Source: Bacteroidota bacterium (GTDB lineage Bacteria > Bacteroidota > Bacteroidia > UBA4408). Taken from it: a stretch of 64,000 bases of DNA. Numbering within the stretch: position 1 is the stretch's first letter; each line of letters begins with the position of its first letter. A model generated the notes under the pieces. That model did no database searches. It had not been told where the DNA came from and worked only from the letters and a program-made list of their open reading frames with translations. The translations under genes were made by a program, and so were the position numbers. Below are positions 37,934 through 48,700 of this stretch, piece by piece. Location of the stretch: assembly GCA_016721765.1 (NCBI GenBank), contig JADKHO010000001.1, positions 2,158,001 through 2,222,000 of the forward strand, written 5' to 3'.

Positions 37934-38831
37934 TTTTATGTAAACATTTCCTATGTTTTTTTAGTGTATAGGCAATGCCTTGTTTGTCGTCAATTTTAGT
38001 TCTTACTTGAAGGGCTTTTTGATAAAATCCTAGGGCAGCATCTAAATTATTTTGTTCCTCATACAATCCTCCCAAAGCATTTAAGGAGTATCCTTCACCA
38101 TAATAATTTTGTTGATTTTTATAGATGCGAAAGGCTTTATGAATGTATGCGGAAGCTTCGGAATATTGCTTTTGCTGTTTGTATAAGTTTCCAAGATTAT
38201 TTAAAGTGGTTGCAATTCCATCGCTATCATTTATCTTTTCGAAAATTTTTAAGGCTTTACTAAAGTAGTCGAGCGCCAGCGGTATTTTTCCTTGCGACTG
38301 GTAAATAAATGCGAGATTATTGTATGATGAACCCTGCCCCTCTATATCGTTAATAGCGAATTTTATTTCTAAACTTTTATAATGATAGCGAATTGCTTCC
38401 GGTATGTTTCCCAAGTCTTTGTATATAGCAGCCATATTATTTAAACATGCTCCAATAGCTTTTTTTTTACCTGATTTAGTCGCAATAGCCAAAGAAATTT
38501 GGTAATACTCAAGTGCTTTTTTTAGTTCTCCTTGTTGTTCATATAAATAGGCCAACCAGCCCAAAGCAACTGTTTGTCCGTTTGTATAGTAAAGACTATC
38601 TGCGAGTGTCTTAGCTTTTAGGCAGTAGCCTATAGAAATATTTGGAGCACTCATATAATATTCTTCTGCAAGCTCTATGTATAGAGCAACCCGCAAAGTA
38701 TCCGCTTTTCCAATCACCAGCTGATTTACTAATGAATCAATTTTTGTGTTGTTTTGAGCCAAACAAATAGTCAAGCTAAAGCAACATAAGAAGAGAAGTA
38801 GTTGGCGAATGAAATGGGGTGATTCTTTCAT
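37923..38831 (-). CDS. TPR-adenylate cyclase, N-terminal TPR fragment
   Basis: Starts at ATG 38831 with a signal peptide (LLLFLCCFSLTICLAQ) and six or more TPR units (ALEYYQISLAIATKSGKK, AIRYHYKSLEIKFAIND, ALDYFSKALKIFEKIND). It ends early because of a one-base gain in the T run 37956-37962; without it the protein would continue TLKNIGNVYIKLNRKEDA into the middle fragment. The whole gene would encode about 690 aa. It is followed on the same strand by the lipoprotein gene. Confidence 0.8.
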   Translation of the reverse strand: MKESPHFIRQLLLFLCCFSLTICLAQNNTKIDSLVNQLVIGKADTLRVALYIELAEEYYMSAPNISIGYCLKAKTLADSLYYTNGQTVALGWLAYLYEQQGELKKALEYYQISLAIATKSGKKKAIGACLNNMAAIYKDLGNIPEAIRYHYKSLEIKFAINDIEGQGSSYNNLAFIYQSQGKIPLALDYFSKALKIFEKINDSDGIATTLNNLGNLYKQQKQYSEASAYIHKAFRIYKNQQNYYGEGYSLNALGGLYEEQNNLDAALGFYQKALQVRTKIDDKQGIAYTLKKHRKCLHKIES

Positions 38832-38956
38832 AAGCAGTGGGGTGTTTTAATGTCGAAATTTGCAAAAAAAAATTATAACGGTTAATTTACTTTCGGGAAA
38901 CTTGCCAAATATATCGGCAATCAAAATAATATTACAAATGAGTAAATGGGATAGGA

Positions 38957-39579
38957 TTATCTTTTTTTAAAAAGCAAGGTTAATATTCTTGGTAGGTCAT
39001 TCTCAGCATCATAAAATTCATTTAAATCAAGCAGCCGGAAATTATTTTTTTTCGCAGTTTGAATGAAAGCTGAAATAGAATGGGTGTAACAATCAGGATA
39101 ATGCATTTCCCCAGAACTTTCAAATCGGGCTTTTGATCCTGCATATTGTTTATAAGGGTGTAATTCTCCAATGTAAAGTAGTCCATCCGCTTTTATTGCT
39201 TTAGCGCATTCTGAAAAAATATGATCTAAATTTTCTATGTGTTCGAGCACTAAACTAAAAGTAGCTAAATCAAATTTTTCCACACCAAAGTTCCATGCTT
39301 GTGTTAAATCGGCCTTGATAAATTGTATGGAGCTTGCCTTAGTTTTTTAGCACGTGCAAATGCAAGCATTTCTTCCGAAAAATCAACTGCAAGGTGTTCC
39401 TTTGATTTTGCACTTAGCCAACTTGTGTTTTTGCCTGTTCCACATCCTAGTTCTATACTAGAAGTAAAGTCATAGTCTTTTAAAATAATTCGCAACGCTA
39501 AGGCTTCAAGATCTCGCGTTTTATTTTCATTGTTATCATATTGTACTGCCCATTTATTGTATGCTTCCTCTGTGTTCAT
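38957..39579 (-). pseudogene. Class I SAM-dependent methyltransferase, frameshifted once
   Basis: The N-terminal part (39304-39579) has NKWAVQYDNNENKTRDLEAL and the SAM-binding motif SIELGCGTGKNTSWL with AVDFSEEML. The C-terminal part (38957-39283) has FDLATFSLVLEHIEN, LLYIGELHPYKQYAGSKARF and NFRLLDLNEFYD. One added A in the T run 39343-39348 joins them through KTKASSIQFIKADLT, giving a protein of about 207 aa, a normal small methyltransferase. The methyl acceptor is unknown. It may be an assembly artefact rather than a dead gene. Confidence 0.8.
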
Positions 39580-39804
39580 GGCTATTTAATTTTGGTTGGA
39601 TTGGGTATAAACTAATCTAAAAAATAAATCATCTATATTCATGGTAATGCCAATCTACATAATCTTGATGGTATTTAGCTCCTTTAAGAATAAACCGTTT
39701 ACAGTTTTTTCACTTTTGTTCTTTCCAATAAACTCGCCTCTTTGCAAATAGCCAATTTATTTTATGGTTTTGAATAAAAAAAGCAACAGCTGTAATGGAT
39801 TTAA

Positions 39805-40286
39805 TTAATGATCAAAACTGATTACGCGTGAAATTTTCCAACCATCGTTTTGTTTTTGCCATATCATCACAAACTTAAAAACACCAAGTTCTTCTTTTCC
39901 ATTTTCCATGTGCCTAAATTCATGTGTGCCAATTTCGATTGCGCCAAAATCTTTTATAGGATGAACTTCCAAACTTCCATTAACTAATTTGCGGCTCAAT
40001 TTATTTTCTTTTTAAAGTTATCCGAAAAATTTTCAAAAACTTTTGGATAGGGTATCAAACCTTCATTGTCTTGATACCATTCTAAATCCTCTGAAAAGAG
40101 TGCTTTAAATGGATTTAAGTTTTGTGTGTTGAAATAATGAAACAAGAGGCTATCCATTTGCGCTATTTCGGTATAAAGCGCTAGCGGAGTAGGAGCAACT
40201 TTTTTAGTTTGTGCTGTAGATTGCAAGAAGCCAAATTGCAAGGATAGAAGGAGCAAATAACTTAGTAATCGATTTGATTTTTTCAT
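39805..40286 (-). pseudogene. NTF2-like/DUF4440 secreted protein, frameshifted once
   Basis: A signal peptide (LLSYLLLLSLQFGFLQSTAQ) followed by an NTF2-like fold start (LALYTEIAQMDSLLFHYFN, LFSEDLEWYQDNEGLI). The rest is in another frame: SRKLVNGSLEVHPIKDFGAI, HEFRHMENGKEELGVFKF and WQKQNDGWKISRVISFDH, the family's terminal strands. One added A at the T run 40004-40007 restores KKKNKLSRKL and a protein of about 160 aa. SnoaL/DUF4440 proteins are small, often secreted proteins with no fixed activity. Confidence 0.8.
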
Positions 40287-40334
40287 GGTATACTATTTTG
40301 TTTATTACTGTTTTTAATTGAGGTAGTATGCGAT

Positions 40335-40853
40335 TCAAAAAATTTTGTGCATCACCTTATTGTCATACCTATTTACTTCCATTTGAAAGGGTGCATTCCC
40401 AATCCATTTATAGTGCTGACGTTCATAAAATTTAATTGCCCTGCTATTGGATTCCAGCACCCAGAGCCACATCTCATTTTTTCCTTTAGATTTTAAAAGA
40501 TGTTCGGCACGCTGCAACAAGGCGTGTCCAATACCTTTACCACAAAACCATTCGAGAATATATAGCTTGTTTAATTCAGGGGCTACAATATTATTTATGG
40601 GACATTTTTTATCATACTCCAATTCTAATACACCTACTAAGTTGTTTTTATAAGCAGCTACCAACAGGGTGTCTGGCTGATTTTGAATGGTTTTTTCAAT
40701 TTTTTCGACTGCAAATTGTTTGACAATAAAATTCGCAAACTCGTCCGAAACCCCTTCCTTTCCGTAGGTTTGAATATATACCTGTTTATAGAGAATCGAG
40801 AGTTTTATAGCATCTTCAGGAATTGCGTTTCTGTAAAGTATCTGTTCATTCAT
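40335..40853 (-). CDS. GNAT family N-acetyltransferase
   Basis: A 172-aa cytosolic acetyltransferase. It starts ILYRNAIPEDAIKLSIL in the usual way, and its acetyl-CoA-binding motif is LEWFCGKGIGHALLQRAEHL (Q/RxxGxG/A form GKGIGHA). The C-terminal part NEMWLWVLESNSRAIKFYER is the conserved family block. The length is normal and the gene is intact. It acts on an unknown amine substrate. Confidence 0.9.
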   Translation of the reverse strand: MNEQILYRNAIPEDAIKLSILYKQVYIQTYGKEGVSDEFANFIVKQFAVEKIEKTIQNQPDTLLVAAYKNNLVGVLELEYDKKCPINNIVAPELNKLYILEWFCGKGIGHALLQRAEHLLKSKGKNEMWLWVLESNSRAIKFYERQHYKWIGNAPFQMEVNRYDNKVMHKIF

Positions 40854-41347
40854 ATTCTTTACTTTATAAAATAAGATTGCGAATTAAGTTCAAAGATTAG
40901 TATATCCAAATTCATTTATCGAAATGCTTTTGTGTTTAATTATTTTTTAAAAGGTAATAAATATTGATTTCCAATACGTAAAAATTTATCAACAGCAGAC
41001 TAACTATTTCCTCGGACTTGCTTTTGAATTTTGGCAGAAATAGGAAGGTACTTCAAAATTCATTTATTGTATTAAAGGTGCGCGGTGAAAGGGATTTATG
41101 TGTATCAACAAAAATAGTATTTAGGAATATGCCAATGAATTTATAGTAATCATTTTAAATATATTTTTTCATATGAACCAAAATTATTTCGGTTGGCAAC
41201 TTTATTTTGCGAAAGGAATAATATTTTTATAAATTGCTCACTAATTGCAAAAGGAGCTTTTAATTATAAGAGTAGCAATTAACATTTTCACACCCCTTTT
41301 GTCACACCATCGGCAAGTTTATTTTATTGATTTAAGAGCAGTGGTGT
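40854..41347. other. 494-base AT-rich divergent gap upstream of the adhesin operon
   Basis: Between the starts of the acetyltransferase (-) and the small secreted protein (+). It is very AT-rich, with no convincing open frame, repeat or hairpin, and presumably carries the promoter and untranslated leader of the adhesin operon. I could not assign a promoter with confidence. Confidence 0.5.
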
Positions 41348-41764
41348 ATGGTTAGACTTTTACTCATCAGTTTAGTATTTCTTTTTTCGCTTGAGTTTTC
41401 ATCTGCTCAAAGCAAGCTACAGGATTTTCAAAATCTTAATATTCTTGATAATTCTTCTCTCGAAAAGGCTATATATGCCAACCGCACAAAGGGCTTGTCG
41501 CCGTTTCATGCTGTCTCCGTTTTGTATTCTATCAACATTAGCAGCATAAAAATTTCACCTGAAACTTCCGCTCAATTCATAGCAGCCCTGAGAAACACAA
41601 AGGGGGTGATAGATTGTTTTTTGGATTCTAAAAGTTTTATGCTATACGTGAAATCGGAGAAGGAAATTAATTATGTGCGTATTGAGCAAATAAAGGAAGT
41701 GATGCAATTACACACCAAATGGCAAATTGAACAGTATAAAGAGGAACTTTTTACGCATGAGTAA
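41348..41764 (+). CDS. Small secreted protein overlapping the giant adhesin gene
   Basis: A 138-aa protein with a signal peptide (VRLLLISLVFLFSLEFSSAQ). The mature part has one helix-rich domain and a C-terminal stretch (NTKGVIDCFLDSKSFMLYV, then YVRIEQIKEVM) whose strand-helix pattern recalls a ferredoxin-like or metal-associated fold. The single cysteine makes metal binding doubtful. It ends 8 bases inside the adhesin gene, so the two are likely translationally coupled and functionally linked. No known family is recognised. Confidence 0.7.
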   Translation: MVRLLLISLVFLFSLEFSSAQSKLQDFQNLNILDNSSLEKAIYANRTKGLSPFHAVSVLYSINISSIKISPETSAQFIAALRNTKGVIDCFLDSKSFMLYVKSEKEINYVRIEQIKEVMQLHTKWQIEQYKEELFTHE

Positions 41765-43988
41765 ATCTTGGTTTGTATTGAAAACGAAGCTAAAAATAGG
41801 AATAGCATTGAGCGGATTTTTTCGGGCAGGTATCCTTACGTTGCTTTTTTTTATTTCACAATTTAGCATTTCTTATGCCGCTCCCTCTAACGATGATCCC
41901 TGCAATGCAATTAGTTTACCTGTAAATGCTTCTTGTGTATATACTACTTATACAAATGTGGCTGCCACAGCTACTGCAGGTCAAACTACACCCAGCTGTT
42001 CTAGTTATTTGGGGGGTGATGTTTGGTTTTCGATAGTTGTTCCTGCATCCGGTTCGCTTACAATTAATAGTCAAACCGGAAGCATGACAGATGGTGGAAT
42101 GGCCTTGTATACCGGCACATGCGGAGGCACTCTCACACAAGTAGCTTGTGATGACGATGCGAGTGCAAATGGCTTTATGCCAATGTTTACGGCTACCGGA
42201 TTAACTCCCGGCTCAACTGTTTTTTTGCGTTTTTTTTCATACGATAATGCAGACAATGGAACATTCGGATTATGTGTTACTCAACCTCCACCGCCTCCCG
42301 CAAATGATAATCCATGCGCGGCTATTAATTTAACAGTTGGTGCTACCTGTAATTACGCCATTTATTCCAATGCAGGAGCAACTTCAACTCCAATAGTTCC
42401 AGCACCAACTTGCTCCAGCTATTTAGGAGGAGATATTTGGTTTTCGATAACCGTACCGCCAAATGGTTCACTCGATATTAATACTCAAACCGGGACTATT
42501 ACGGATGGTGGAATGGCTGTATACACCGGATCTTGTAATGCACTAACCCAAATAGCATGTGACGATGATAACAGCCCGAACGGATTAATGCCGGAGCTTG
42601 TTTTATCAGGCTTAACTGCTGGTGCAACCATTTACATTCGCATGTGGGAATATGGAAACGATAACAACGGTACTTTTGGTATTTGCATTACTTCTCCCAC
42701 ACCGCCACCGCCGCCACCTACCTGTTTAGCCAATCCCGCGGCGAATGATTTATGTGGTTCAGCTACTCCCATTTGTAATTTAAATGGTTTTTGTGGAAAT
42801 ACTAGTGCCGCCTATACTGCAACTGGTGGAGGAAATTTGTCTGCTGTTTTTTGTGGTTCCATTGAAAATAATTCTTGGTTGAGTTTTGTTGCGAATGCAA
42901 CAACTGCTACTTTAAATATATGGGTTTCGAATTGTGCCTTGGGATATGGTATACAAATGCAAATTTATTCAACTGCCAATTGTACAAATTTTACATCTGT
43001 TTCAAATTGTTGGAACCCCGGCGTAATGCAGAATGGAACCATTTCAGCAACAGGACTAACAATTGGCAATACTTACTATTTAATGATTGATGGCAATGCC
43101 GGGGATAATTGTGATTTTGTAATTGGCGCTGCTTCTGGAGTTGTTACCAACCCTACAGTGAGTGCAAGCAACACTACCGTTTGTATGGGTTCCAGTACAA
43201 CCCTTACAGCTTCTCCTTCTGCAAATTATTCCTGGACATCTGTGCCTGCTGGAGTTTATCCTATTGGTCCTTCCATTACTGTTTCACCTACCGTACCCAC
43301 TACCTATACAGCTGTGGCGGTGGGGAGCTGTGTTGCACCTGCAACTCTACCCATTGCTGTTGCTAACGTTCCGGTAATCACTGCCGCAACTGCCACCTGC
43401 GATGCAAGCGGTACGTTTTACACGGTTACTTTTTCAATTACAGGAACCGGTCCGTTCACTGTAAATGGTGTGAGTGGCACTTTAACAGGAAATAATTTTA
43501 CCTCATCTGCGATACCAACCGGCACCAATCCTGCTATCACTGTTACTGCCGGAACATGCACATCTGCAGCTTATCTGCCAAATGCAAATTGTGCCATTGC
43601 TAATTCATGTAGTTCAGTTACCGGATGTTTTGGGGCCAATTTAATTAGCGATGGAAGTTTTGATCCTGCTGCTTCTTTTAGTACAAGCTTTCAAAATAAT
43701 GGCGCTTGTGTTGCCGGTGCGAACCCGCTTTGTGGCGGTACATACATGTGCCAGTATGCTTATTCGGTTGGAACTACGCCACCTCCATGTAATCCAACCT
43801 GGGCTGCAATTGGCGATCATACTACAGGTTCAAGCAACATGTTAATTGTTGATTATCCGGTTGGACCCGCTTTTTTCAGCCCTTTTATTGTAAATCAGTT
43901 ACGCTTTTGCCTAACACAGATTATTGTTTTAGCGCATACTTTATTAATTTGGATGTGCCTGGAACAGGGGTACCAGCTCCTTCTGTGA
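41757..43988 (+). CDS. Giant SprB-like adhesin, N-terminal fragment
   Basis: Begins at ATG 41757 with a membrane-type signal sequence (ILTLLFFISQFSISYAAP). Two tandem secreted-protein domains of about 140 aa follow, both of the form NDDPCNAI...SCSSYLGGDVWFS...MALYTGTC...ACDDDASANG...FLRF. A related third domain (ANDLCGSATPIC... SWLSFVAN) is next, then an Ig-like stretch (NTTVCMGSSTTLTAS) and the start of a lectin-like jelly-roll region (LISDGSFDPAA, AIGDHTTGSSNMLIV). The frame breaks at about 43898, where one extra G would continue into the next fragment. By analogy these are surface-exposed binding domains. Confidence 0.85.
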   Translation: MSKSWFVLKTKLKIGIALSGFFRAGILTLLFFISQFSISYAAPSNDDPCNAISLPVNASCVYTTYTNVAATATAGQTTPSCSSYLGGDVWFSIVVPASGSLTINSQTGSMTDGGMALYTGTCGGTLTQVACDDDASANGFMPMFTATGLTPGSTVFLRFFSYDNADNGTFGLCVTQPPPPPANDNPCAAINLTVGATCNYAIYSNAGATSTPIVPAPTCSSYLGGDIWFSITVPPNGSLDINTQTGTITDGGMAVYTGSCNALTQIACDDDNSPNGLMPELVLSGLTAGATIYIRMWEYGNDNNGTFGICITSPTPPPPPPTCLANPAANDLCGSATPICNLNGFCGNTSAAYTATGGGNLSAVFCGSIENNSWLSFVANATTATLNIWVSNCALGYGIQMQIYSTANCTNFTSVSNCWNPGVMQNGTISATGLTIGNTYYLMIDGNAGDNCDFVIGAASGVVTNPTVSASNTTVCMGSSTTLTASPSANYSWTSVPAGVYPIGPSITVSPTVPTTYTAVAVGSCVAPATLPIAVANVPVITAATATCDASGTFYTVTFSITGTGPFTVNGVSGTLTGNNFTSSAIPTGTNPAITVTAGTCTSAAYLPNANCAIANSCSSVTGCFGANLISDGSFDPAASFSTSFQNNGACVAGANPLCGGTYMCQYAYSVGTTPPPCNPTWAAIGDHTTGSSNMLIVDYPVGPAFFSPFIVNQLRFCLTQIIVLAHTLLIWMCLEQGYQLLL

Positions 43989-45649
43989 GTTTTTATGTTA
44001 ACGGTGCAAATCTTTTTACTACTCCACTTATTGCCGAGGATGGTGTGTGGCATAATTACGGCGTGCAATTTAATTCGGGTGCCGGAGGGGTTATAAATGT
44101 GTGTTTATATAATGCCAATTGTGGTAGCATCGGCTTTGATTTGGGTGTTGATGATATTTCCCTTTACCCAACAATTGTTGGTGCTCCACCAAATGCATTA
44201 AAAGATAATGCTGCAGTGTGCAGTGGATCAAGTGTATTAATTCCTGTATTGGCAAATGACTTGCCCGGTGGAAGCGCCATCCAAAGTGCAACACTTTCGA
44301 TATCGGCTAATCCAACATTATCACAAGGTACTGCGGTAATTAGCGCAGGAAAAATTTTATTTACGCCCACAGGTGGATTCACAGGTAGTGCTTCTTTTAC
44401 TTATAGGGTTTGTGATGCAAATGGATGTTGTGATACTGCAAGTGTAACGGTAATTGTAAACCCATTACCAACAATTACTGTTAGTCCAACAACTGCAACT
44501 TTTTGTAGTACGAGCAATGTTGTGTTATCGGCTGGTGGAGCTGGGGCAGGAGGTACTTATACTTGGCTTCCTGTTGGTGGATTATCCATTTCAACCGGGC
44601 CATTAGTTACAGCAAATCCGGCACTTGCAACAACTTATACAGTTACCGGAACTAGTTCTGCAGGGTGTTTTTCTTCAGCGACTACTGCAATTACACCGGA
44701 TGTTTTGACTGCAGCAATTACAGCTTCTACAAATGTTTTGTGCTATGGCGCATCTACCGGAAGTGCTAAAGTTACAGTGAGCAGTGGAGTTGCACCTTTC
44801 ACGTATTCTTGGAACACAGTGCCGGTTCAAAATGCTTCAACTGCCATCGGATTATCTGCCGGAAATTATACAGTTACCGTGAGTGATGCAAATAATTGTA
44901 GCAGCACGCTTCCTATCACCATCACCCAAACGCTTGATCCACTTGTGATTTATGCTCATGGTGTGAATCCAACATGTGCAGGCGTTTGTAACGGTACCGC
45001 AACGGTTGATGTTTCCGGAGGTACATCGCCATACACCTACGCATGGACAGGAAATCCGAGTACTTCACAAACAATTAGTGGCCTTTGTGCAGGCACTAAT
45101 ATTGTGACTGTAACAGACGCTAATGGTTGTGTATCTTCTACTCAGCCAATAATTCCGGCTGCTTGTGTTCAAATACAAAGTATACTTGTTGATGCATGTT
45201 CCCCAACTGAATCAGATCAGGAGATGGTGTTTTTTCAAGTTGGTCAAAACCCATTAAACTTTAGCGGCTTGTCAGTTACTTGGCCAACTTTTACAGTATC
45301 AGGTGGTGTACAAGACCCTTGGTTAGGTTTATGCACTAATCCTACTTTTATTGCTAATGTAAATTCTACTATAACCGGAGGAGGAATTGTTTTACCGGCT
45401 CCTCCAAGCGGTATTTTGCCGGCTGGCGCAAATGCAGTTTTACTCACAAGTAATACACCTACAAGTTCCTTTAACAGTTTTGCAAACCTAAGTGATACGC
45501 TTTATGTGTTGTTTCAATGCGCTGGTAATACATTTGGACATTTTTCAAATTATACTGCAACTGCAAATACCCTAAGAAATTTGGTGATGAATTTTGGTGC
45601 AGGATGCACTGATAATGTTACTTATAATGCCAATTTTCTTGTCACTTAA
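43907..45649 (+). CDS. Giant SprB-like adhesin, second fragment
   Basis: Continues the jelly-roll domain (LPNTDYCFSAYFINL, VDDISLYPTIVGAPPN). A cadherin/Big-like domain follows (VLIPVLANDLPGG...FTYRVCDANGCCDTA), then an Ig-like region, two SprB-type modules (NVLCYGASTGSAKVTV and NPTCAGVCNGTATVDV) and a lamin-tail-like domain (ILVDACSPTESDQEMVFFQV). The open frame stops at 45649. An added T at the run 45634-45637 lets the protein continue through SCHLSGGHNTANDNGAVV into the third fragment. The ATG at 43907 is only an internal methionine of this large gene. Confidence 0.8.
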   Translation: MPNTDYCFSAYFINLDVPGTGVPAPSVSFYVNGANLFTTPLIAEDGVWHNYGVQFNSGAGGVINVCLYNANCGSIGFDLGVDDISLYPTIVGAPPNALKDNAAVCSGSSVLIPVLANDLPGGSAIQSATLSISANPTLSQGTAVISAGKILFTPTGGFTGSASFTYRVCDANGCCDTASVTVIVNPLPTITVSPTTATFCSTSNVVLSAGGAGAGGTYTWLPVGGLSISTGPLVTANPALATTYTVTGTSSAGCFSSATTAITPDVLTAAITASTNVLCYGASTGSAKVTVSSGVAPFTYSWNTVPVQNASTAIGLSAGNYTVTVSDANNCSSTLPITITQTLDPLVIYAHGVNPTCAGVCNGTATVDVSGGTSPYTYAWTGNPSTSQTISGLCAGTNIVTVTDANGCVSSTQPIIPAACVQIQSILVDACSPTESDQEMVFFQVGQNPLNFSGLSVTWPTFTVSGGVQDPWLGLCTNPTFIANVNSTITGGGIVLPAPPSGILPAGANAVLLTSNTPTSSFNSFANLSDTLYVLFQCAGNTFGHFSNYTATANTLRNLVMNFGAGCTDNVTYNANFLVT

Positions 45650-45765
45650 GTGGCGGGCATAACACAGCGAATGATAATGGTGCTGTAGTTAATTTTAGTG
45701 GAAGTGGTGTAGCAACTTATTTAAATAATACCTGTGTCATACCTTATACAATACAAACCGATACA

Positions 45766-48700
45766 GTGAATTTGGTTGCACCAGTGGCAATAACCATCTC
45801 CTCCGCACTTCAGCAAAATGTTTTATGCAATGGAGGCAATACCGGAAGCATCACGATTAACGCAACAGGCGGCACTGCTCCACTTCAATATAGCATAAAT
45901 GGCGGCACAAGTTTTCAGGCAGGAAATGTATTTTCAACACTCACTGCAGCTGCATATAACATTGTAGTAAAAGATGCAAATAATTGTCAAGTTACAACTA
46001 CAGTTACAATCACAGAACCACCGCTTATAACCATCACCTCCACACCACAACAAAATGTTTTGTGCAATGGAGGCAATACGGGAAGCATAACTATAAATGC
46101 AACAGGTGGCACAGCACCACTGCAATACAGCATAAATGGTGGCACAAGTTTTCAAGCAGGAAATGTTTTTGCAGCACTCACTGCCGCAACTTATAATGTG
46201 CTTGTGAAGGATGCAAATAATTGTCAAGTAACATCAACAGTTACAATCACAGAACCACCCCTTTTAACCATCACCTCCACACCACAACAAAATGTTTTAT
46301 GCAATGGAGGCAATACGGGAAGCATAACTATAAATGCAACAGGTGGCACAGCACCACTGCAATACAGCATAAATGGAGGAACAAGTTTTCAAGCAGGAAA
46401 TGTTTTTGCAGCACTCACTGCCGCAACTTATAATGTGCTTGTGAAGGATGCAAATAATTGTCAAGTAACAACAACAGTTACAATCACAGAACCTCCACTT
46501 TTAGCTATCACCTCCACACCACAACAAAATGTTTTGTGCAATGGAGGCAATACCGGAAGCATCACGATTAACGCAACAGGCGGCACATCCCCACTGCAAT
46601 ACAGCATAAATGGAGGAACAAGTTTTCAAGCAGGGAATGTATTTTCAACACTCACTGCAGCTGCATATAACATTGTAGTAAAAGATGCAAATAATTGTCA
46701 AGTAACATCAACAGTTACAATCACAGAACCACCACTTTTAACTATCACCTCCACACCACAACAAAATGTTTTGTGCAATGGAGGCAATACGGGAAGCATA
46801 ACTATAAATGCAACAGGTGGCACAGCACCACTGCAATACAGCATAAATGGCGGCACAAGTTTTCAAGCTGGAAATGTTTTTGCAGCACTCACTTCAGCTA
46901 CGTATAACATTGTAGTAAAAGATGCAAATAATTGTCAAGTAACAACAACAGTTACAATTACTGAGCCTCTGGTTTTGGCAATTACATCTACACCACAACA
47001 AAATGTTTTATGCAATGGAGGCAATTCGGGAAGCATAACAATAAATGCAACAGGTGGCACTTCACCACTTCAATACAGCATAAATGGAGGCACAAGTTTT
47101 CAAGCTGGAAATTTGTTTGCAGCACTTACTGCAGCTACGTATAACATTGTAGTAAAGGATGCAAATAATTGCCAGGTTACAACAACAGTTACAATTACTG
47201 AGCCTCTGGTTTTGGCAATTACATCTACACCACAACAAAATGTTTTATGCAATGGAGGCAATACCGGAAGCATAACAATAAATACAACAGGTGGCACAGC
47301 ACCACTGCAGTACAGCATAAATGGTGGCACAAGTTTTCAAGCAGGGAATTTATTTTCAACACTCACTGCTGCAACTTATAATGTGCTTGTTAAGGATGCA
47401 AATAATTGCCAGGTTACATCTACAGTTACAATTACAGAACCACCTCTATTAACCATCACCTCCACACCACAACAAAATGTTTTGTGCAATGGAGGCAATA
47501 CGGGAAGCATAACAATAAATGCAACAGGTGGCACAGCACCACTGCAATACAGCATAAATGGAGGAACAAGTTTTCAAGCAGGAAATGTTTTTGCAGCACT
47601 CACTGCCGCAACTTATAATGTGCTTGTGAAGGATGCAAATAATTGTCAAGTAACAACAACAGTTACAATCGCAGAACCACCCCTTTTAACCATCACCTCC
47701 ACACCACAACAAAATGTTTTATGCAATGGTGGCAATACCGGAAGCATCACGATTAACGCAACAGGTGGTGCTGCTCCACTTCAATATAGCATAAATGGCA
47801 GCACAAGTTTTCAAGCAGGGAATGTGTTTTCAACACTCACAGCTGCAACTTATAATGTAGTTGTTAAGGATGCAAATAATTGTCAAGTAACAACAACAGT
47901 TACAATCACAGAACAACCCCTTTTAACCATCACCTCCACACCACAACAAAATGTTTTATGCAATGGAGGCAATACCGGAAGCATCACGATTAACGCAACA
48001 GGCGGCACATCCCCACTGCAATACAGCATAAATGGAGGAACAAGTTTTCAAGCAGGGAATGTATTTTCAACACTCACTGCAGCTGCAAATAACATTGTAG
48101 TAAAAGATGCAAATAATTGTCAAGTAACATCAACAGTTACAATCACAGAACCAACACTTTTAACCATCATCACCACACCACAACAAAATGTTTTATGCAA
48201 TGGAGGCAATACGGGAAGCATAACAATTAATGCAACTGGCGGTACTGCTCCACTGCAGTACAGTATAAATGGAGGAACAAGTTTTCAAGCAGGGAATTTG
48301 TTTGCAACACTTACTGCAGCTACTTATAACATTGTAGTAAAAGATGCAAATAATTGTCAGGTTACAACAACTGTTACAATTACTGAACCTCTGGTTTTGG
48401 CAATTACATCCACACCACAACAAAATGTTTTATGCAATGGAGGCAATACCGGAAGCATAACAATAAATGCAATAGGAGGTACAGCACCATTTCAGTACAG
48501 TATAAATGGCGGGACAAATTTTCAAGCAGGCAATGTATTTTCAACACTCACTGCAGCTACTTATAACATTGTAGTAAAAGATGCAAATAATTGTCAAGTA
48601 ACAACAACAGTTACAATTACAGAACCACCTCTATTAACCATCACCTCCACACCACAACAAAATGTTTTATGCAATGGAGGCAATACCGGAAGCATCACGA

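Noticed and set aside
43907..45649. Separate adhesin gene starting at ATG 43907
   Set aside because: It has no signal peptide, begins in the middle of a jelly-roll domain and continues the upstream protein after a one-base change.
45934..48423. Many short open frames on both strands inside the adhesin repeats
   Set aside because: They recur at the repeat spacing and are products of translating a repeat in other frames.
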